Source: Pasteurellaceae bacterium Macca
Lineage (GTDB): Bacteria > Pseudomonadota > Gammaproteobacteria > Enterobacterales > Pasteurellaceae
NCBI GenBank assembly: GCA_023101485.1
Contig: LVZB01000001.1
Coordinates: forward strand, 1,606,001 to 1,670,000
Direction of reading: 5' to 3'
Length of the DNA stretch: 64,000 nt
Shown here: positions 27,710 through 37,114 of the stretch, in pieces
Layout of the letters: every line of letters begins with the position of its first letter
Position numbering within the stretch: position 1 is the stretch's first letter
Program-made: the position numbers and the translations under genes
Notes under the pieces: model-generated
The model's input: the letters and a program-made list of their open reading frames with translations, nothing else
Databases searched by the model: none
What the model was told of the DNA's origin: nothing

Positions 27710-27982
27710 ATGAGTGACAAAAAAGTAAATGAATACGCCCTCGATGTAGGTTCAATTATTGATAATAGCGATTGTACCGCGGAATTTGAGAAGGTGTATG
27801 CTACACGAGCAGAAGCAGAAGAACAGCTCGCATTTCTTACCAGTAAAGCACAAGCCGCCGCTTCTGAGCCTTGTCAGATTGAATCGACGATTTCAGAAAC
27901 AGAAAATGGTGTAAAATTGACCGCTTGTTTTCGTTTTGAATATCAGGCAGAAACGATGATTTTCCAATTAGCAATTCGTTAA
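27710..27982 (+). CDS. yfcZ: YfcZ/YiiS family protein (DUF406)
   Basis: This is a small protein family (DUF406) without assigned function, found beside fadL in E. coli as here. The 90 residues include the family-typical EYALDVGSIIDNSDCTAEF at the start, ATRAEAEEQLAFLT, and the C-terminal RFEYQAETMIFQLAIR. It looks like a soluble cytoplasmic alpha/beta protein. It is divergent from fadL and lies just upstream of iscR. An uptake core (GACCGCTTGT) encodes part of LTACF. Confidence 0.85.
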   Translation: MSDKKVNEYALDVGSIIDNSDCTAEFEKVYATRAEAEEQLAFLTSKAQAAASEPCQIESTISETENGVKLTACFRFEYQAETMIFQLAIR

Positions 27983-28006
27983 ACCTATCAATTAAATCAC
28001 GGGAAT

Positions 28007-28038
28007 ATTCTTGACTAAAAAAGTCAACTATATACAAT
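28007..28038 (+). promoter_or_regulatory. iscR promoter with type 1 IscR binding site
   Basis: Positions 28007-28031 match the E. coli type 1 IscR site (ATASYYGACTRWWWYAGTCRRSTAT) at nearly every base. The site covers the -35 box TTGACT (28011-28016); a -10 box TACAAT lies at 28033-28038 with a 16-base spacer. Binding of holo-IscR would block RNA polymerase, giving feedback by cluster supply. Confidence 0.9.
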
Positions 28039-28079
28039 TTCCATCACTAACGCTTATTTATGCTTAAAAAGGTTGAAGT

Positions 28080-28523
28080 ATGAAACTCACTTCAAGAGGT
28101 CGATACGCAGTAACTGCAATGCTTGACATTGCCTTACATGGTAAATCACTTCCTGTTAGTCTTGCGGACATCTCAGAACGTCAAGCGATTTCACTTTCCT
28201 ATTTAGAGCAACTTTTTGCTCAACTTCGTCGAGAAGGGATTGTCCACAGTGTTCGTGGACCTGGCGGTGGCTATCAACTAGGGCAATCGCCGGAGAAAAT
28301 TAACGTAGGAATGATTATTGCGGCGGTAAATGAGAGTGTTGATGTGTCTAAATGTAAAGGCAACGGAAATTGTAGTAATAATAGCCGTTGTTTAACACAT
28401 TCCTTATGGGAACGTTTAGAAGCACAAATTGAACAGTTTTTGCATACAATCACTTTAGCAGAACTCGCAGAAGAGCACAAAGACCACGATTGTGAGAAAT
28501 CGCACTGCCACGATCATCACTAA
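28080..28523 (+). CDS. iscR: Fe-S cluster regulator IscR
   Basis: IscR is an Rrf2-family repressor that senses Fe-S status with a 2Fe-2S cluster. The 147 residues have the N-terminal winged helix ([42 protein letters not shown]). The three cluster cysteines follow in [13 protein letters not shown], with the His ligand in LTHSLW. The His-rich C-terminus ([15 protein letters not shown]) could also bind metal and is a common variable tail. It heads iscRSUA-hscB and has its own operator upstream. Confidence 0.97.
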   Translation: MKLTSRGRYAVTAMLDIALHGKSLPVSLADISERQAISLSYLEQLFAQLRREGIVHSVRGPGGGYQLGQSPEKINVGMIIAAVNESVDVSKCKGNGNCSNNSRCLTHSLWERLEAQIEQFLHTITLAELAEEHKDHDCEKSHCHDHH

Positions 28524-28556
28524 TTTATTACTGTACATTATTTGTTAGGAGTAACA

Positions 28557-29777
28557 ATGAAATTACCTATTTATCTTGACTACGCGGCAACCACGCCAAT
28601 GGACGAACGTGTTGCAAAAAAAATGATGGAATATATGACAAAGGACGGGATCTTCGGTAACCCAGCTTCCCGTTCGCATAAATTTGGTTGGGAAGCAGAA
28701 GAAGCTGTTGATGTTGCCCGTAATCAAATCGCCGATTTAATCGGCGCAGATAGCCGTGAAATCGTTTTTACTTCCGGTGCAACGGAGTCGGACAACCTTG
28801 CCATTAAAGGGGCGGCTCACTTCTACCAAACCAAAGGTAAGCACATTATTACCGTTAAAACGGAACACAAAGCGGTGTTAGATACTTGCCGTCAATTAGA
28901 GCGTGAAGGTTTTGAAGTCACTTATTTAGAGCCAGAAGAAGATGGCTTAATTGATTTAGCAAAATTTGAAGCTGCAATCCGTCCAGATACTATTCTTGTT
29001 TCTGTCATGCACGTGAATAACGAAATTGGTGTGATTCAGCCAATTAAAGAGATCGGTGCAATCTGCCGTAGCAAAAAAATCATTTTCCACGTGGATGCAA
29101 CTCAATCAGTTGGTAAAATTCCTGTGGATGTGGCGGAATTAAATGTCGATTTAATGTCTTTCTCAAGCCACAAACTTTACGGGCCAAAAGGGATCGGTGG
29201 TTTATATGTTTGCCGTAAGCCTCGTGTCCGTTTAGAAGCGATTATCCACGGTGGTGGTCATGAGCGTGGTATGCGTTCAGGTACATTACCTGTGCATCAA
29301 ATCGTGGGGATGGGCGAAGCTTACCGTATTGCTAAAGAAGAAATGGCAACAGAAATGCCACGCATTAAAGCGTTACGCGACCGTTTATTCAACGGCTTCA
29401 AAGATATGGAAGAAGTGTATGTAAACGGTACAATGGAAGCTGGCAAACGTGTTGATAGCAACCTTAACATCAGCTTTAACTATGTAGAAGGTGAATCAAT
29501 GATGATGTCTTTACGCGATATCGCGGTATCATCAGGTTCGGCTTGTACTTCTGCGAGTTTAGAGCCGTCTTATGTATTACGCGCATTAGGACGTAATGAT
29601 GAATTAGCTCACAGCTCAATTCGTTTCTCATTAGGTCGTTGGACAACGGAAGAAGAGATCGATCACACTATCGAAATCGTGAAAAAAGCCGTGATCAAAC
29701 TTCGTGAGCTTTCTCCACTTTGGGATATGTTCAAAGAAGGTATCGATCTTGACACCATTGAATGGGCTCACCACTAA
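28557..29777 (+). CDS. iscS: Cysteine desulfurase IscS
   Basis: IscS takes sulfur from cysteine with pyridoxal phosphate and supplies it to IscU and TusA. The start is ATG 28557 ([14 protein letters not shown]) behind TTAGGAG; a frame from 28542 adds five residues. The 406 residues show [24 protein letters not shown], the PLP lysine in [12 protein letters not shown], and the persulfide Cys in [10 protein letters not shown]. The C-terminus WAHH is typical. The gene follows iscR directly and TusA, another acceptor, is at 4.2 kb. Confidence 0.98.
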   Translation: MKLPIYLDYAATTPMDERVAKKMMEYMTKDGIFGNPASRSHKFGWEAEEAVDVARNQIADLIGADSREIVFTSGATESDNLAIKGAAHFYQTKGKHIITVKTEHKAVLDTCRQLEREGFEVTYLEPEEDGLIDLAKFEAAIRPDTILVSVMHVNNEIGVIQPIKEIGAICRSKKIIFHVDATQSVGKIPVDVAELNVDLMSFSSHKLYGPKGIGGLYVCRKPRVRLEAIIHGGGHERGMRSGTLPVHQIVGMGEAYRIAKEEMATEMPRIKALRDRLFNGFKDMEEVYVNGTMEAGKRVDSNLNISFNYVEGESMMMSLRDIAVSSGSACTSASLEPSYVLRALGRNDELAHSSIRFSLGRWTTEEEIDHTIEIVKKAVIKLRELSPLWDMFKEGIDLDTIEWAHH

Positions 29778-29787
29778 GCAATTTAGC

Positions 29788-29807
29788 CCCTCTCCATTGG
29801 GAGAGGG
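29788..29807 (+). promoter_or_regulatory. Stem-loop between iscS and iscU
   Basis: CCCTCTCC (29788-29795) pairs with GGAGAGGG (29800-29807), loop ATTG, followed by AATTTA rather than a T run. In the mRNA it could mark processing or adjust the ratio of iscS to iscU; it is not a normal terminator. Confidence 0.55.
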
Positions 29808-29844
29808 AATTTACAAGCAACTTATTTAATCAAAGGAATTTAAT

Positions 29845-30228
29845 ATGGCATATAGCGATAAAGTGATTGATCACTATGAAAACCCACGCAACGTCGGATC
29901 ATTTGACAAAAAAGCCCAAGAAGTGGGGACGGGAATGGTTGGCGCACCAGCTTGTGGTGACGTACTACAACTTCAAATTAAAGTCAATGACAACGGTATC
30001 ATCGAAGATGCACGCTTTAAAGCATACGGCTGTGGTTCTGCGATTGCATCAAGCTCATTGATCAGTGAATGGGTAAAAGGTAAATCCCTTGATGAAGCCG
30101 CAGCAATCAAAAACAGCGACATCGCCGAAGAGCTTGAACTTCCACCGGTAAAAGTTCACTGTTCAATCTTAGCGGAAGATGCAATTAAAGCAGCGATTGC
30201 TGACTATAAAGAAAAAAACGGTAAGTAA
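29845..30228 (+). CDS. iscU: Fe-S cluster scaffold IscU
   Basis: IscU is the scaffold on which 2Fe-2S clusters are built from IscS sulfur. The 127 residues carry the three ligand cysteines in GAPACGDVLQLQ, GCGSAIASSS and VHCSILAEDA, and the chaperone recognition LPPVK motif (residues 98-102 region) used by HscA. Length is near normal. An AAAGGAATTT site precedes the start. An inverted uptake-sequence pair separates it from iscA. Confidence 0.97.
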   Translation: MAYSDKVIDHYENPRNVGSFDKKAQEVGTGMVGAPACGDVLQLQIKVNDNGIIEDARFKAYGCGSAIASSSLISEWVKGKSLDEAAAIKNSDIAEELELPPVKVHCSILAEDAIKAAIADYKEKNGK

Positions 30229-30236
30229 TTGCCTTG

Positions 30237-30306
30237 ACAAGCGGTCATTTTTTTCGAAGATTTTGCCCAAGCAAATTTTCTGAAAAAAACGACCGCTTGT
30301 TATTTT
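30237..30306. repeat. Inverted uptake-sequence pair between iscU and iscA
   Basis: ACAAGCGGTC (30237-30246) and GACCGCTTGT (30291-30300) are complementary, with T- and A-rich flanks. It can fold as a hairpin inside the isc operon and could partly terminate transcription before iscA. Confidence 0.75.
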
Positions 30307-30363
30307 TAAGGGCATCATATTTTTACGATAATCTTGATTTAAACCATTACAAAAGGAAACATA

Positions 30364-30687
30364 ATGAGTATTCTCCTGACTGAATCTGCGGCAAATCGTG
30401 TCAAAACTTTTTTAGAAAATCGAGGAAAAGGCATTGGCTTACGTTTAGGGGTAAAAACCTCCGGTTGTTCAGGCTTAGCTTATGTGCTTGAATTTGTTGA
30501 TGTTTTAAATGAAGATGATCAGGTCTTTGAACAGCACGGGGTGAAAATTATTGTCGATGAAAAAAGTTTAAACTACCTTGTAGGCACTGAGCTAGATTAT
30601 GTAAAAGAAGGCTTAAACGAAGGCTTTAAATATAACAACCCGAATGTCAAAAATGAGTGCGGTTGTGGCGAAAGTTTCAATGTGTAA
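30364..30687 (+). CDS. iscA: Iron-sulfur assembly protein IscA
   Basis: IscA is an A-type carrier that delivers iron or clusters to target proteins. The 107 residues have the three conserved cysteines: [15 protein letters not shown] near residue 35 and the C-terminal [10 protein letters not shown]. The fold pattern ([19 protein letters not shown] at the start) is standard. AAAGGAAAC precedes the start. hscB follows after six bases. Confidence 0.96.
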   Translation: MSILLTESAANRVKTFLENRGKGIGLRLGVKTSGCSGLAYVLEFVDVLNEDDQVFEQHGVKIIVDEKSLNYLVGTELDYVKEGLNEGFKYNNPNVKNECGCGESFNV

Positions 30688-30693
30688 GGAGCG

Positions 30694-31218
30694 ATGATGT
30701 CAAATCCATTTGCCTTATTTGAATTAACGCCCCAATTCCAACTTGATTTTGCCGAGCTTTCTCAACGTTATTTAGCGTTGCAAAAGGCTTTCCATCCGGA
30801 TAATTTTTCCACCCATTCCCCTGCCGAGCAACGTTTAGCGGTACAGAAATGTGCCGAAATCAATGATGCCTTTCAAATCTTAAAAGATCCGATTTTACGC
30901 GCGGAAGCCATTGTTCATCTTCATACCGCTGAAAATCGGGATATTGAACAGAAAAGTAACAGTGATATGGCCTTTTTAATGCAACAAATGGAATGGCGTG
31001 AGCAGTTAGAACAGCTAGAAGCGAGCCAAAACGAAGCGGAGCTCACCACTTTCCGTGATGACATTGAGCAAGAACAGCAAAATATTCTTCGCCAATTAGA
31101 AGCCACATTAAACGAAAAACAGTGGGAAAAAGCCCTCGCCATTACCGATAAACTTCGTTTTATCAAAAAATTACTCAATGAAGTGGAAAGAGTAGAAGAG
31201 AAATTGTTTGAAATGTAA
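30694..31218 (+). CDS. hscB: Co-chaperone HscB
   Basis: HscB is a J-type co-chaperone that brings IscU to HscA. The 174 residues have an N-terminal J domain with the HPD motif (KAFHPDNFS, about residues 29-37) and a C-terminal three-helix domain (SDMAFLMQQMEWREQLE). Two ATG codons at 30694 and 30697 are both possible starts behind AAGGAG. The usual partner genes hscA, fdx and iscX do not follow; a DUF2625 gene does. Confidence 0.94.
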   Translation: MMSNPFALFELTPQFQLDFAELSQRYLALQKAFHPDNFSTHSPAEQRLAVQKCAEINDAFQILKDPILRAEAIVHLHTAENRDIEQKSNSDMAFLMQQMEWREQLEQLEASQNEAELTTFRDDIEQEQQNILRQLEATLNEKQWEKALAITDKLRFIKKLLNEVERVEEKLFEM

Positions 31219-31261
31219 CGATCTCCGTTCTCCATCGCTATTTGTTAAAGGATAACAACCC

Positions 31262-31897
31262 ATGAAAACCTTAGACGAACTTCTGGAAAAACAGCAACCT
31301 GCGTGGGCGATTATGCAAGATTGGTTTAAATCGGCTAATCATCACTATGAAATCCTGCCGAAAGATAAAGAAAATGCGGGCAAGGAATTAGTTGGTATGC
31401 AACTCTCCACTAAAACCCCCATTGGCGCGGTGATTTATGAAACGGGGGGGATTTTAATTGACCACGGCTGGCTACGGATTTTAGGGTCAGGGAATGAAAA
31501 ATTGCCTCGTGGTTTATTTGAGTGGAATTTTGGTAAAACCTTTGAATCCGCTGGGGAACGTCCTTTTTTCCTCTTGATCGCTGACGACGCCGTTGGGGGC
31601 TATTTTGCGGTCAATGGTGGCGGATTAGGCGAAAAAGTCGGTATTGTCTATTATTTCCACCCACAAAAACAGAAATGGGAAAGCATTGGGCTGAATTATT
31701 CCCAATTTATCGGTTGGGCATTAACCGCTGATATTGAGAGTTTCTACCATGGTTTGCGTTGGCAAAATTGGCAAGCTGACATTGCCAATTTACAAGGCAA
31801 TCAGGTGTTCAATCTTGAAAATAAAAAGCCTATTGCCATTGAACGCCACTATCAACAGATTTTTAGCCCCGATGAAATGAGCTATGAGGTTGTTTAA
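31262..31897 (+). CDS. DUF2625 family protein at the end of the isc operon
   Basis: The function is unknown. The 211 residues match the DUF2625 pattern: an N-terminal helix (LDELLEKQQPAWAIMQDW), ANHHYEILP, TKTPIGAVIYETGGIL, DHGWLRILGSG, LPRGLFEWN and FLLIADDAVGGYFAVNGGG with FYHGLRW near the end. No signal peptide or membrane segment. It lies 43 bases after hscB with its own AAAGGATAAC ribosome site, so it is probably transcribed with isc, but nothing in its residues (no clustered Cys) suggests a direct Fe-S role. Confidence 0.78.
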   Translation: MKTLDELLEKQQPAWAIMQDWFKSANHHYEILPKDKENAGKELVGMQLSTKTPIGAVIYETGGILIDHGWLRILGSGNEKLPRGLFEWNFGKTFESAGERPFFLLIADDAVGGYFAVNGGGLGEKVGIVYYFHPQKQKWESIGLNYSQFIGWALTADIESFYHGLRWQNWQADIANLQGNQVFNLENKKPIAIERHYQQIFSPDEMSYEVV

Positions 31898-31931
31898 GGC
31901 GAACTTTCATCAGTTGTAGGTTTAAAAACGA

Positions 31932-31948
31932 GGGTGAGCCTCTCACCC
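31932..31948 (+). terminator. Hairpin between the DUF2625 gene and modA
   Basis: GGGTGAG (31932-31938) pairs with CTCACCC (31942-31948), loop CCT, followed by GATATTTTC. The T run is weak, so it may be a partial terminator or a leader hairpin of modA. Confidence 0.45.
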
Positions 31949-31977
31949 GATATTTTCAATCATAAAGGAGAACTGAA

Positions 31978-32736
31978 ATGAAAAAGTCCATCAAACCCTT
32001 ACTACTTGCCACAGCCTTTGCTTGCGCGACCACTTCTGCCTTGGCGGAAAATATTACCGTATTCGCCGCCGCTTCGATGACCAATGTGTTACAACAAATT
32101 GGTGAAGCCTACCAAAAACAGTACCCTGAAGATCACCTCACTTATTCCTTTGCAGGCACTTCTACATTAGCAAAGCAAATTGAGCAAGATGCCCCAGCGG
32201 ATCTGTTTATTTCAGCGGATCAAAAATGGATGGATTATGTTGTCCAAAAACAGCCCGAAAAAACCAAAAATATCACAGTATTAGCAGAAAATACGTTGGT
32301 GTTGATTGCACCAATGGATAGCCCACTGAAAGAAGGGAATATACAAGCGGTCGATTTTTCAAACATTTTGCAAGGGAGCTATTTAGCCTTAGGGGATGAA
32401 AATGTCCCCGTGGGGCGTTATGCCAAAAAAGCGTTGGAAAATTTAGGCCTATGGAAAAGTGTCGAAAACCGCATTGCCAGAGGCAAAGATGTACGTGCGG
32501 TATTGGCGTATATTGAACGGGGGGAATTACCTCTTGGAATTGTGTATTCCACGGATGCCAAAATCAGCAATAAAGTGAAAGTGATTTCCACTTTCCCAAC
32601 TGAGAGCTACGGCAAGATTGTTTATCCCGCGGCAACGTTGAGTGAAAAAAGCCAAGCAAAACGTTTTTTAGATTATCTCACTCTCCCACATTCGCAACAG
32701 ATTTTGCAACAAGCCGGTTTTAAAACGGCACAATAA
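31978..32736 (+). CDS. modA: Molybdate-binding periplasmic protein ModA (orphan)
   Basis: ModA captures molybdate or tungstate for an ABC importer. The 252 residues begin with a Sec signal (LLLATAFACATTSALA) and show the ModA pattern: NITVFAAASMTNVLQ with the oxyanion-binding Ser, YSFAGTSTLAKQIEQDAPADLFISAD, and GIVYSTDAK. Length fits (E. coli 257). No modB or modC follows; a terminator closes the gene, so its permease must be elsewhere. Molybdate serves the NapA cofactor. An uptake core lies near 32344. Confidence 0.92.
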   Translation: MKKSIKPLLLATAFACATTSALAENITVFAAASMTNVLQQIGEAYQKQYPEDHLTYSFAGTSTLAKQIEQDAPADLFISADQKWMDYVVQKQPEKTKNITVLAENTLVLIAPMDSPLKEGNIQAVDFSNILQGSYLALGDENVPVGRYAKKALENLGLWKSVENRIARGKDVRAVLAYIERGELPLGIVYSTDAKISNKVKVISTFPTESYGKIVYPAATLSEKSQAKRFLDYLTLPHSQQILQQAGFKTAQ

Positions 32737-32737
32737 A

Positions 32738-32775
32738 AAAATCCCTGCTTAGGTTGCTAAGCAGGGATTTTCTTT
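32738..32775. terminator. Bidirectional terminator between modA and the MFS gene
   Basis: AAATCCCTGCTTAG is exactly complementary to CTAAGCAGGGATTT around the four-base loop GTTG (32753-32756), with A and T runs on both sides. Confidence 0.93.
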
Positions 32776-33926
32776 TAGACCTGAACGGGCAGTTTTTTCG
32801 GTACGAGCCAAATTGCCGGCAAGGCAACCAGCGCCATGACTGCAAAACTGGTGATCGCAGAAACTTCATAAATTGCCCCACCAATAAAGGTAAAGAGTGC
32901 CATCATAATACAACCAGCACTGCTGAAATAGAGGGCTTGGAGTTTAGCAATATGCTCCACCGGTTGGGCGGAGATATATCGCACCATCGCATAATGCCCC
33001 ATACCGTAAGTCATGGCGTGCAATAACTGAATAAATGCTAAGGGTAAAAATTCATTATTGAACGTCATCAAGCCCCAACGTAGGGCAGAAACCAAGGCGG
33101 AAATAATGATTAAGTGGCTGATTCGCCACGCCTTGAACCATTTTTTCGAGAAGAAAAAGAAGGCAATTTCAGCCGCAACGGCCAATCCCCAAAGCCAGCT
33201 AATTTGCTGGGTGGAGATTTGCTCCGATGCCCAATAAAGGGAGCTATAAGCGTAGTAAGTGGCGTGGGAGGATTGAATTAACGACACCGCGAGCAACATT
33301 TTTAACGTAGTCGGGGATTTGAGTAGTTGCCAATAGCTGATGGAGGTGGTTTTCTGCACCTGTGAATCTTGCTGAAAAAGTTGGCGAGGCGGGAGGCTTA
33401 GCCCAAGCCCGAGGAGAACCAGCCACAGTATGAGGATCACAATAATCGAATTATTGCCCCAATAAGCCACCAAATAGCCCGTACTGATCGAGCCAAGCAC
33501 AAAAGCCAGTGAGCCAAAAAGTCGAGATTTGCCGTAATCAAGCCCGATTTGTTGTTGCCAAGTTGAAGCAATGGTATCGGCAATGGGCATTGCACCACCA
33601 TTACAAACATGAAACAGACCAATGGCAGGAACAAGCAACCAAGGTGAGGCGACTCCTGTTGCCACCATAATCACCATGAGCACGCTTGCCCACGTTAATA
33701 GCCGATTAAGGGGAATCAGCTGATTGGAATGGCGTACGAATTTAGAAAAAAAGATCGCCCCAAAACAGCGAAACAGATAGCCAAGGGCGATTAAGATACC
33801 GATGAAATCGGTTTGGTAGCCGTGATGTTGCAACCACACAGGGAGAAAGGGAACGAGTACGCCGTAGGCGCAATAAAACCCGAAAAAGTTAAAGGACGAC
33901 CATTGAAAGGGAGTCAGGGTTGGCAT
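32775..33926 (-). CDS. MFS transporter, HcaT / 3-phenylpropionate permease-like
   Basis: The 383-residue protein is strongly hydrophobic with about 12 membrane segments and belongs to the MFS_1-like group typified by HcaT (3-phenylpropionate permease). Features seen are FNFFGFYCAYGVLVPFLPV at the N-terminus, YGKSRLFGSLAFVLGS after the fourth segment, SHATYYAYSSLYW at the start of the second half, and HAMTYGMGHYAMVRYI. The substrate cannot be told. It lies 20 bases downstream of proC on the same strand, so the two may be cotranscribed. Confidence 0.8.
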   Translation of the reverse strand: MPTLTPFQWSSFNFFGFYCAYGVLVPFLPVWLQHHGYQTDFIGILIALGYLFRCFGAIFFSKFVRHSNQLIPLNRLLTWASVLMVIMVATGVASPWLLVPAIGLFHVCNGGAMPIADTIASTWQQQIGLDYGKSRLFGSLAFVLGSISTGYLVAYWGNNSIIVILILWLVLLGLGLSLPPRQLFQQDSQVQKTTSISYWQLLKSPTTLKMLLAVSLIQSSHATYYAYSSLYWASEQISTQQISWLWGLAVAAEIAFFFFSKKWFKAWRISHLIIISALVSALRWGLMTFNNEFLPLAFIQLLHAMTYGMGHYAMVRYISAQPVEHIAKLQALYFSSAGCIMMALFTFIGGAIYEVSAITSFAVMALVALPAIWLVPKKLPVQV

Positions 33927-33946
33927 AGTAAATTCTCTTATTCTGA

Positions 33947-34765
33947 TTAAAGGGCTTTTTCCATCTCTTCGGCACGGCGAATGACCGCTTGCATTGCCTC
34001 ATCCACCATTTGAGTTAAACCCTGTTGCTCAAAAACGGCAAGGGCTTGTGCCGTTGTGCCACCTTTTGAGGTGACATTTTCTCGCAGTGTAGCGAGGGAG
34101 AGATCAGGGTTTTCAACCACCATTTTCGCCGCCCCAAGGGCAACGGATTGAACTAATTTTCTCGCATCCTCTTCACTAAATCCCATATTTTGAGCGGAAG
34201 ATTGTATGGCTTCCATAAATTTGAAGAAGTAAGCGGGGCTAGAACCGGTAATGGCAATAATTTGGTTAAGTTGGGCTTCATTTTCGACCCAATAATATGT
34301 TCCAACGGCAGAGAAGAGCTGTTCGGCAAAGCGACAAGCGGTCGAATTTGGGGCATTTTTTGCATATAGCCCCGTCATCCCTTCGCCAATCAATGCTGGC
34401 GTGTTTGGCATTGTGCGGATAATGGTGTCGGCAGTTGGAAGTAAGGCGGAAAGGCGAGCCACAGACATCCCTGCGGCTACGGAGATCACCCATTTCTGGC
34501 TAAAATCCACGCAAGCAAATTCCCCACATACTTCTGCCATCATCTGAGGTTTGACCGCCAGAATGACCACATCAGCTTGAGCAACGGCATCACGATTGCT
34601 GAAATCAACCTTGACCCCCAGCTGGCGAAGTTGCTCACGGCGTTGCAAATTGCTTTTGTTATTGGCGCTGATCAAATGGGCAGGGTAGCCACTTTTGAGT
34701 AAGCCGGAAATGATCGCAAAGGCCATATTGCCCGCGCCAATAAAGGCGATTTTCTTGTTCATCAT
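33947..34765 (-). CDS. proC: Pyrroline-5-carboxylate reductase ProC
   Basis: ProC makes proline from pyrroline-5-carboxylate with NAD(P)H, the last step of proline synthesis. The 272 residues start with the Rossmann motif KIAFIGAGNMAFAIISGLL, then DVVILAVKPQMM, TMPNTPALIGEGMTGLY, and the C-terminal signature SVALGAAKMVV with LRENVTSKGGTTAQAL. Length is normal. Two ATG codons (34765, 34762) are possible starts behind GGAGAGAAGC. An uptake core lies near 34335. Confidence 0.95.
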   Translation of the reverse strand: MMNKKIAFIGAGNMAFAIISGLLKSGYPAHLISANNKSNLQRREQLRQLGVKVDFSNRDAVAQADVVILAVKPQMMAEVCGEFACVDFSQKWVISVAAGMSVARLSALLPTADTIIRTMPNTPALIGEGMTGLYAKNAPNSTACRFAEQLFSAVGTYYWVENEAQLNQIIAITGSSPAYFFKFMEAIQSSAQNMGFSEEDARKLVQSVALGAAKMVVENPDLSLATLRENVTSKGGTTAQALAVFEQQGLTQMVDEAMQAVIRRAEEMEKAL

Positions 34766-34856
34766 GCTTCTCTCCTTTTTGTGATATTTTTGTGAGGTGA
34801 TATTGTGATTTTAGCGTAAAATGTTGCCATTTTACGCTAACCACAAAGGAACGAAA

Positions 34857-35765
34857 ATGTTTTGGTTTAAAAATGTCATGATTTACCGTCTGACAAGCCC
34901 ACTCAGTTTCAATACCACAGAATTAGAAACGCAACTACAAATGCAAGCCCACACCCCTTGTGGCGCAAATGATAAGCAAAAATTCGGCTGGTCTGCACCG
35001 CTTTCAGGGAGTGAATTACACCATTTTTCCCAAGGGAAACAGCATTTATTGCTTGCCCATAAGGAAGAAAAAATCCTCCCAGCAAATGTGATTAAGCAAG
35101 AAACGGAAAACCGCATTGAAAGCCTTGAACAAAAAGAACAGCGTAAGCTGAAAAAAACGGAAAAACAGGCGATTAAAGATGACGTCATTGCAACGCTTTT
35201 ACCCCGTGCATTCAGCAAACACCAATTCACCGCATTGTGGTTAGATTTAGAACAGCAACTGGTCTATGTCGAGAGTGCTTCTGCCAAACGGGCAGAAGAT
35301 GCCTTAGCCTTATTGCGTAAAACGCTCGGTTCTCTGCCCGTTGTGCCGCTCTCTTTTGCCCAAATGCCAAGCGAAATCATGACGAATTGGCTTGCCAAAG
35401 GGCATACCCCAAGTTGGCTAACGCTCTTAGAAGAAGCGGAGCTAAAATCTTTTGATACGGAAAGCGTTATCCGTTGTAAAAAGCAAGATCTCGAAAGTGA
35501 GGAGATCACCCAGCATTTATTGGCGGGAAAATTTGTCACGCGCCTTGCCCTTGAATGGGAGAACCATTTTTCCTTTGTGTTAAATGAAGAGGCAACCCTC
35601 ACTCGGGTGAAATTTGCCGATACGGTGCGAGAGAAAAACGAGGATATTCTCAAAGAGGATATTGCCCAGCGTTTTGATGCCGATTTCTTTTTGATGACAG
35701 AAGAGCTTCGCCTTTTTACGGAAAAACTCGCCCAAGAATTTGGTGGCATTAAGGAGCGTATTTAA
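34857..35765 (+). CDS. rdgC: Recombination-associated protein RdgC
   Basis: RdgC is a ring-shaped DNA-binding protein that limits RecA activity. The start ATG 34857 ([16 protein letters not shown]) is behind AAAGGAACG and is the normal N-terminus; an earlier ATG at 34821 is not needed. The 302 residues match the family throughout: [27 protein letters not shown] and the long [20 protein letters not shown]. The stop overlaps the cca start by one base. Confidence 0.94.
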   Translation: MFWFKNVMIYRLTSPLSFNTTELETQLQMQAHTPCGANDKQKFGWSAPLSGSELHHFSQGKQHLLLAHKEEKILPANVIKQETENRIESLEQKEQRKLKKTEKQAIKDDVIATLLPRAFSKHQFTALWLDLEQQLVYVESASAKRAEDALALLRKTLGSLPVVPLSFAQMPSEIMTNWLAKGHTPSWLTLLEEAELKSFDTESVIRCKKQDLESEEITQHLLAGKFVTRLALEWENHFSFVLNEEATLTRVKFADTVREKNEDILKEDIAQRFDADFFLMTEELRLFTEKLAQEFGGIKERI

Positions 35766-37027
35766 TGCAGTGCTATCTTGTTGGTGGAGCAGTGCGAGAT
35801 GCCCTACTGGGCTTACCTGTGACGGATCGGGATTGGTTAGTGGTAGGGGCTGTGCCAGAACAGCTTCTTGCCCAAGGGTATCAACAAGTGGGGAAAGATT
35901 TCCCCGTTTTTTTACACCCTAAAACGAAAGAGGAGTACGCTTTTGCTCGAACGGAGCGAAAAAACGGTTGTGGTTATACGGGCTTTATTTGTGATTTCTC
36001 CCCTGAAATTACCTTAGAGGAAGATTTAATCCGCCGAGATCTCACCATTAATGCCATGGCACAAAGTGAAGACGGCACATTGTTTGATCTCTATAATGGC
36101 AAAGCCGATTTAGAAAATCGCCTTCTTCGCCATATTTCCCCTGCTTTTCAAGAAGATCCCCTGCGGGTGTTACGCGTGGCACGATTTGCGGCTCGCTTTT
36201 ATCATCTCGGTTTTCGCATTGCCCCTGAAACGGCAAATTTAATGAAAAAAATGACCGCTTGTGGCGAGCTTGCTCACCTGACAATGGAGCGTGTTTGGCT
36301 TGAAACACAAAAAGCCTTTGCCACCGATTCGCCTCATATCTATTTCCAAGTATTGAGAGAGGTGGGGGCGTTGGCGGTGTTATTCCCCGAAGTGGATGCC
36401 CTTTTTGGTGTTCCGCAACCTGAAAAACATCACCCTGAAATTGATGCCGGCATACACACCTTATTGGTGGTGGAACAGGCGAAAAAATTGAGTGAAAAGG
36501 CAAGTTCTGCGGAGAATGTTCTCTTTGCCGCCCTCTGCCATGATTTAGGCAAAGCCCTGTCGCCGAAAGCGAATCTTCCTCATCATCATGGGCATGAAGT
36601 CAAAGGCGTGAAACCGACAACAGAGCTTGGAGAGCGTTTAAAAGTACCGAAAGAGTGCCTTGCTTTTGCCAAATTAGCCACGGAATTTCACACCCATTGC
36701 CATAAAATTGCCGAGCTTCGCCCCGAAACCGTGATCAAGCTGTTTAATCAGCTCGATGTTTGGCGTAAGCCCGAACGTTTTTTTGATTTTTTATTCGTCT
36801 GTGAAGCCGACAGCAAAGGGCGTTTAGGGTTCGAAAATCGCCCTTATCCGCAAGCAGAATATGCCAAAAAACTTTACCACCTTGCCGAAGGCGTGAGTGT
36901 GCAGGCGGTGATTGCTGATGGCTTTGAAAAAGAGCAGATTCGCCTTGAACTGGATAGACGGCGGAAAGCCTGTATTCAGCAGTTTAAAGCCCAAGAAGAA
37001 GCCGAGAAAAACGTCACAAGCGGTTAA
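35765..37027 (+). CDS. cca: CCA tRNA nucleotidyltransferase (multifunctional, with HD domain)
   Basis: The enzyme adds or repairs the CCA end of tRNA. The 420 residues begin with the class II nucleotidyltransferase core [19 protein letters not shown] and the catalytic DRDW. The [11 protein letters not shown] and [16 protein letters not shown] motifs follow. A C-terminal HD domain has HDLGKALS and HHHGHEVKG, typical of the gamma-proteobacterial version with phosphohydrolase activity. The last codons are formed by an uptake sequence (37016-37024). It overlaps rdgC by one base. Confidence 0.96.
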   Translation: MQCYLVGGAVRDALLGLPVTDRDWLVVGAVPEQLLAQGYQQVGKDFPVFLHPKTKEEYAFARTERKNGCGYTGFICDFSPEITLEEDLIRRDLTINAMAQSEDGTLFDLYNGKADLENRLLRHISPAFQEDPLRVLRVARFAARFYHLGFRIAPETANLMKKMTACGELAHLTMERVWLETQKAFATDSPHIYFQVLREVGALAVLFPEVDALFGVPQPEKHHPEIDAGIHTLLVVEQAKKLSEKASSAENVLFAALCHDLGKALSPKANLPHHHGHEVKGVKPTTELGERLKVPKECLAFAKLATEFHTHCHKIAELRPETVIKLFNQLDVWRKPERFFDFLFVCEADSKGRLGFENRPYPQAEYAKKLYHLAEGVSVQAVIADGFEKEQIRLELDRRRKACIQQFKAQEEAEKNVTSG

Positions 37028-37114
37028 ATTTTTAATCTTTTTTTACATGCTTTTACAAATGTGCTATTTTTCTACGCGTTTTATTTTTCATTCACCTACA
37101 GCAAGGAACTTATT

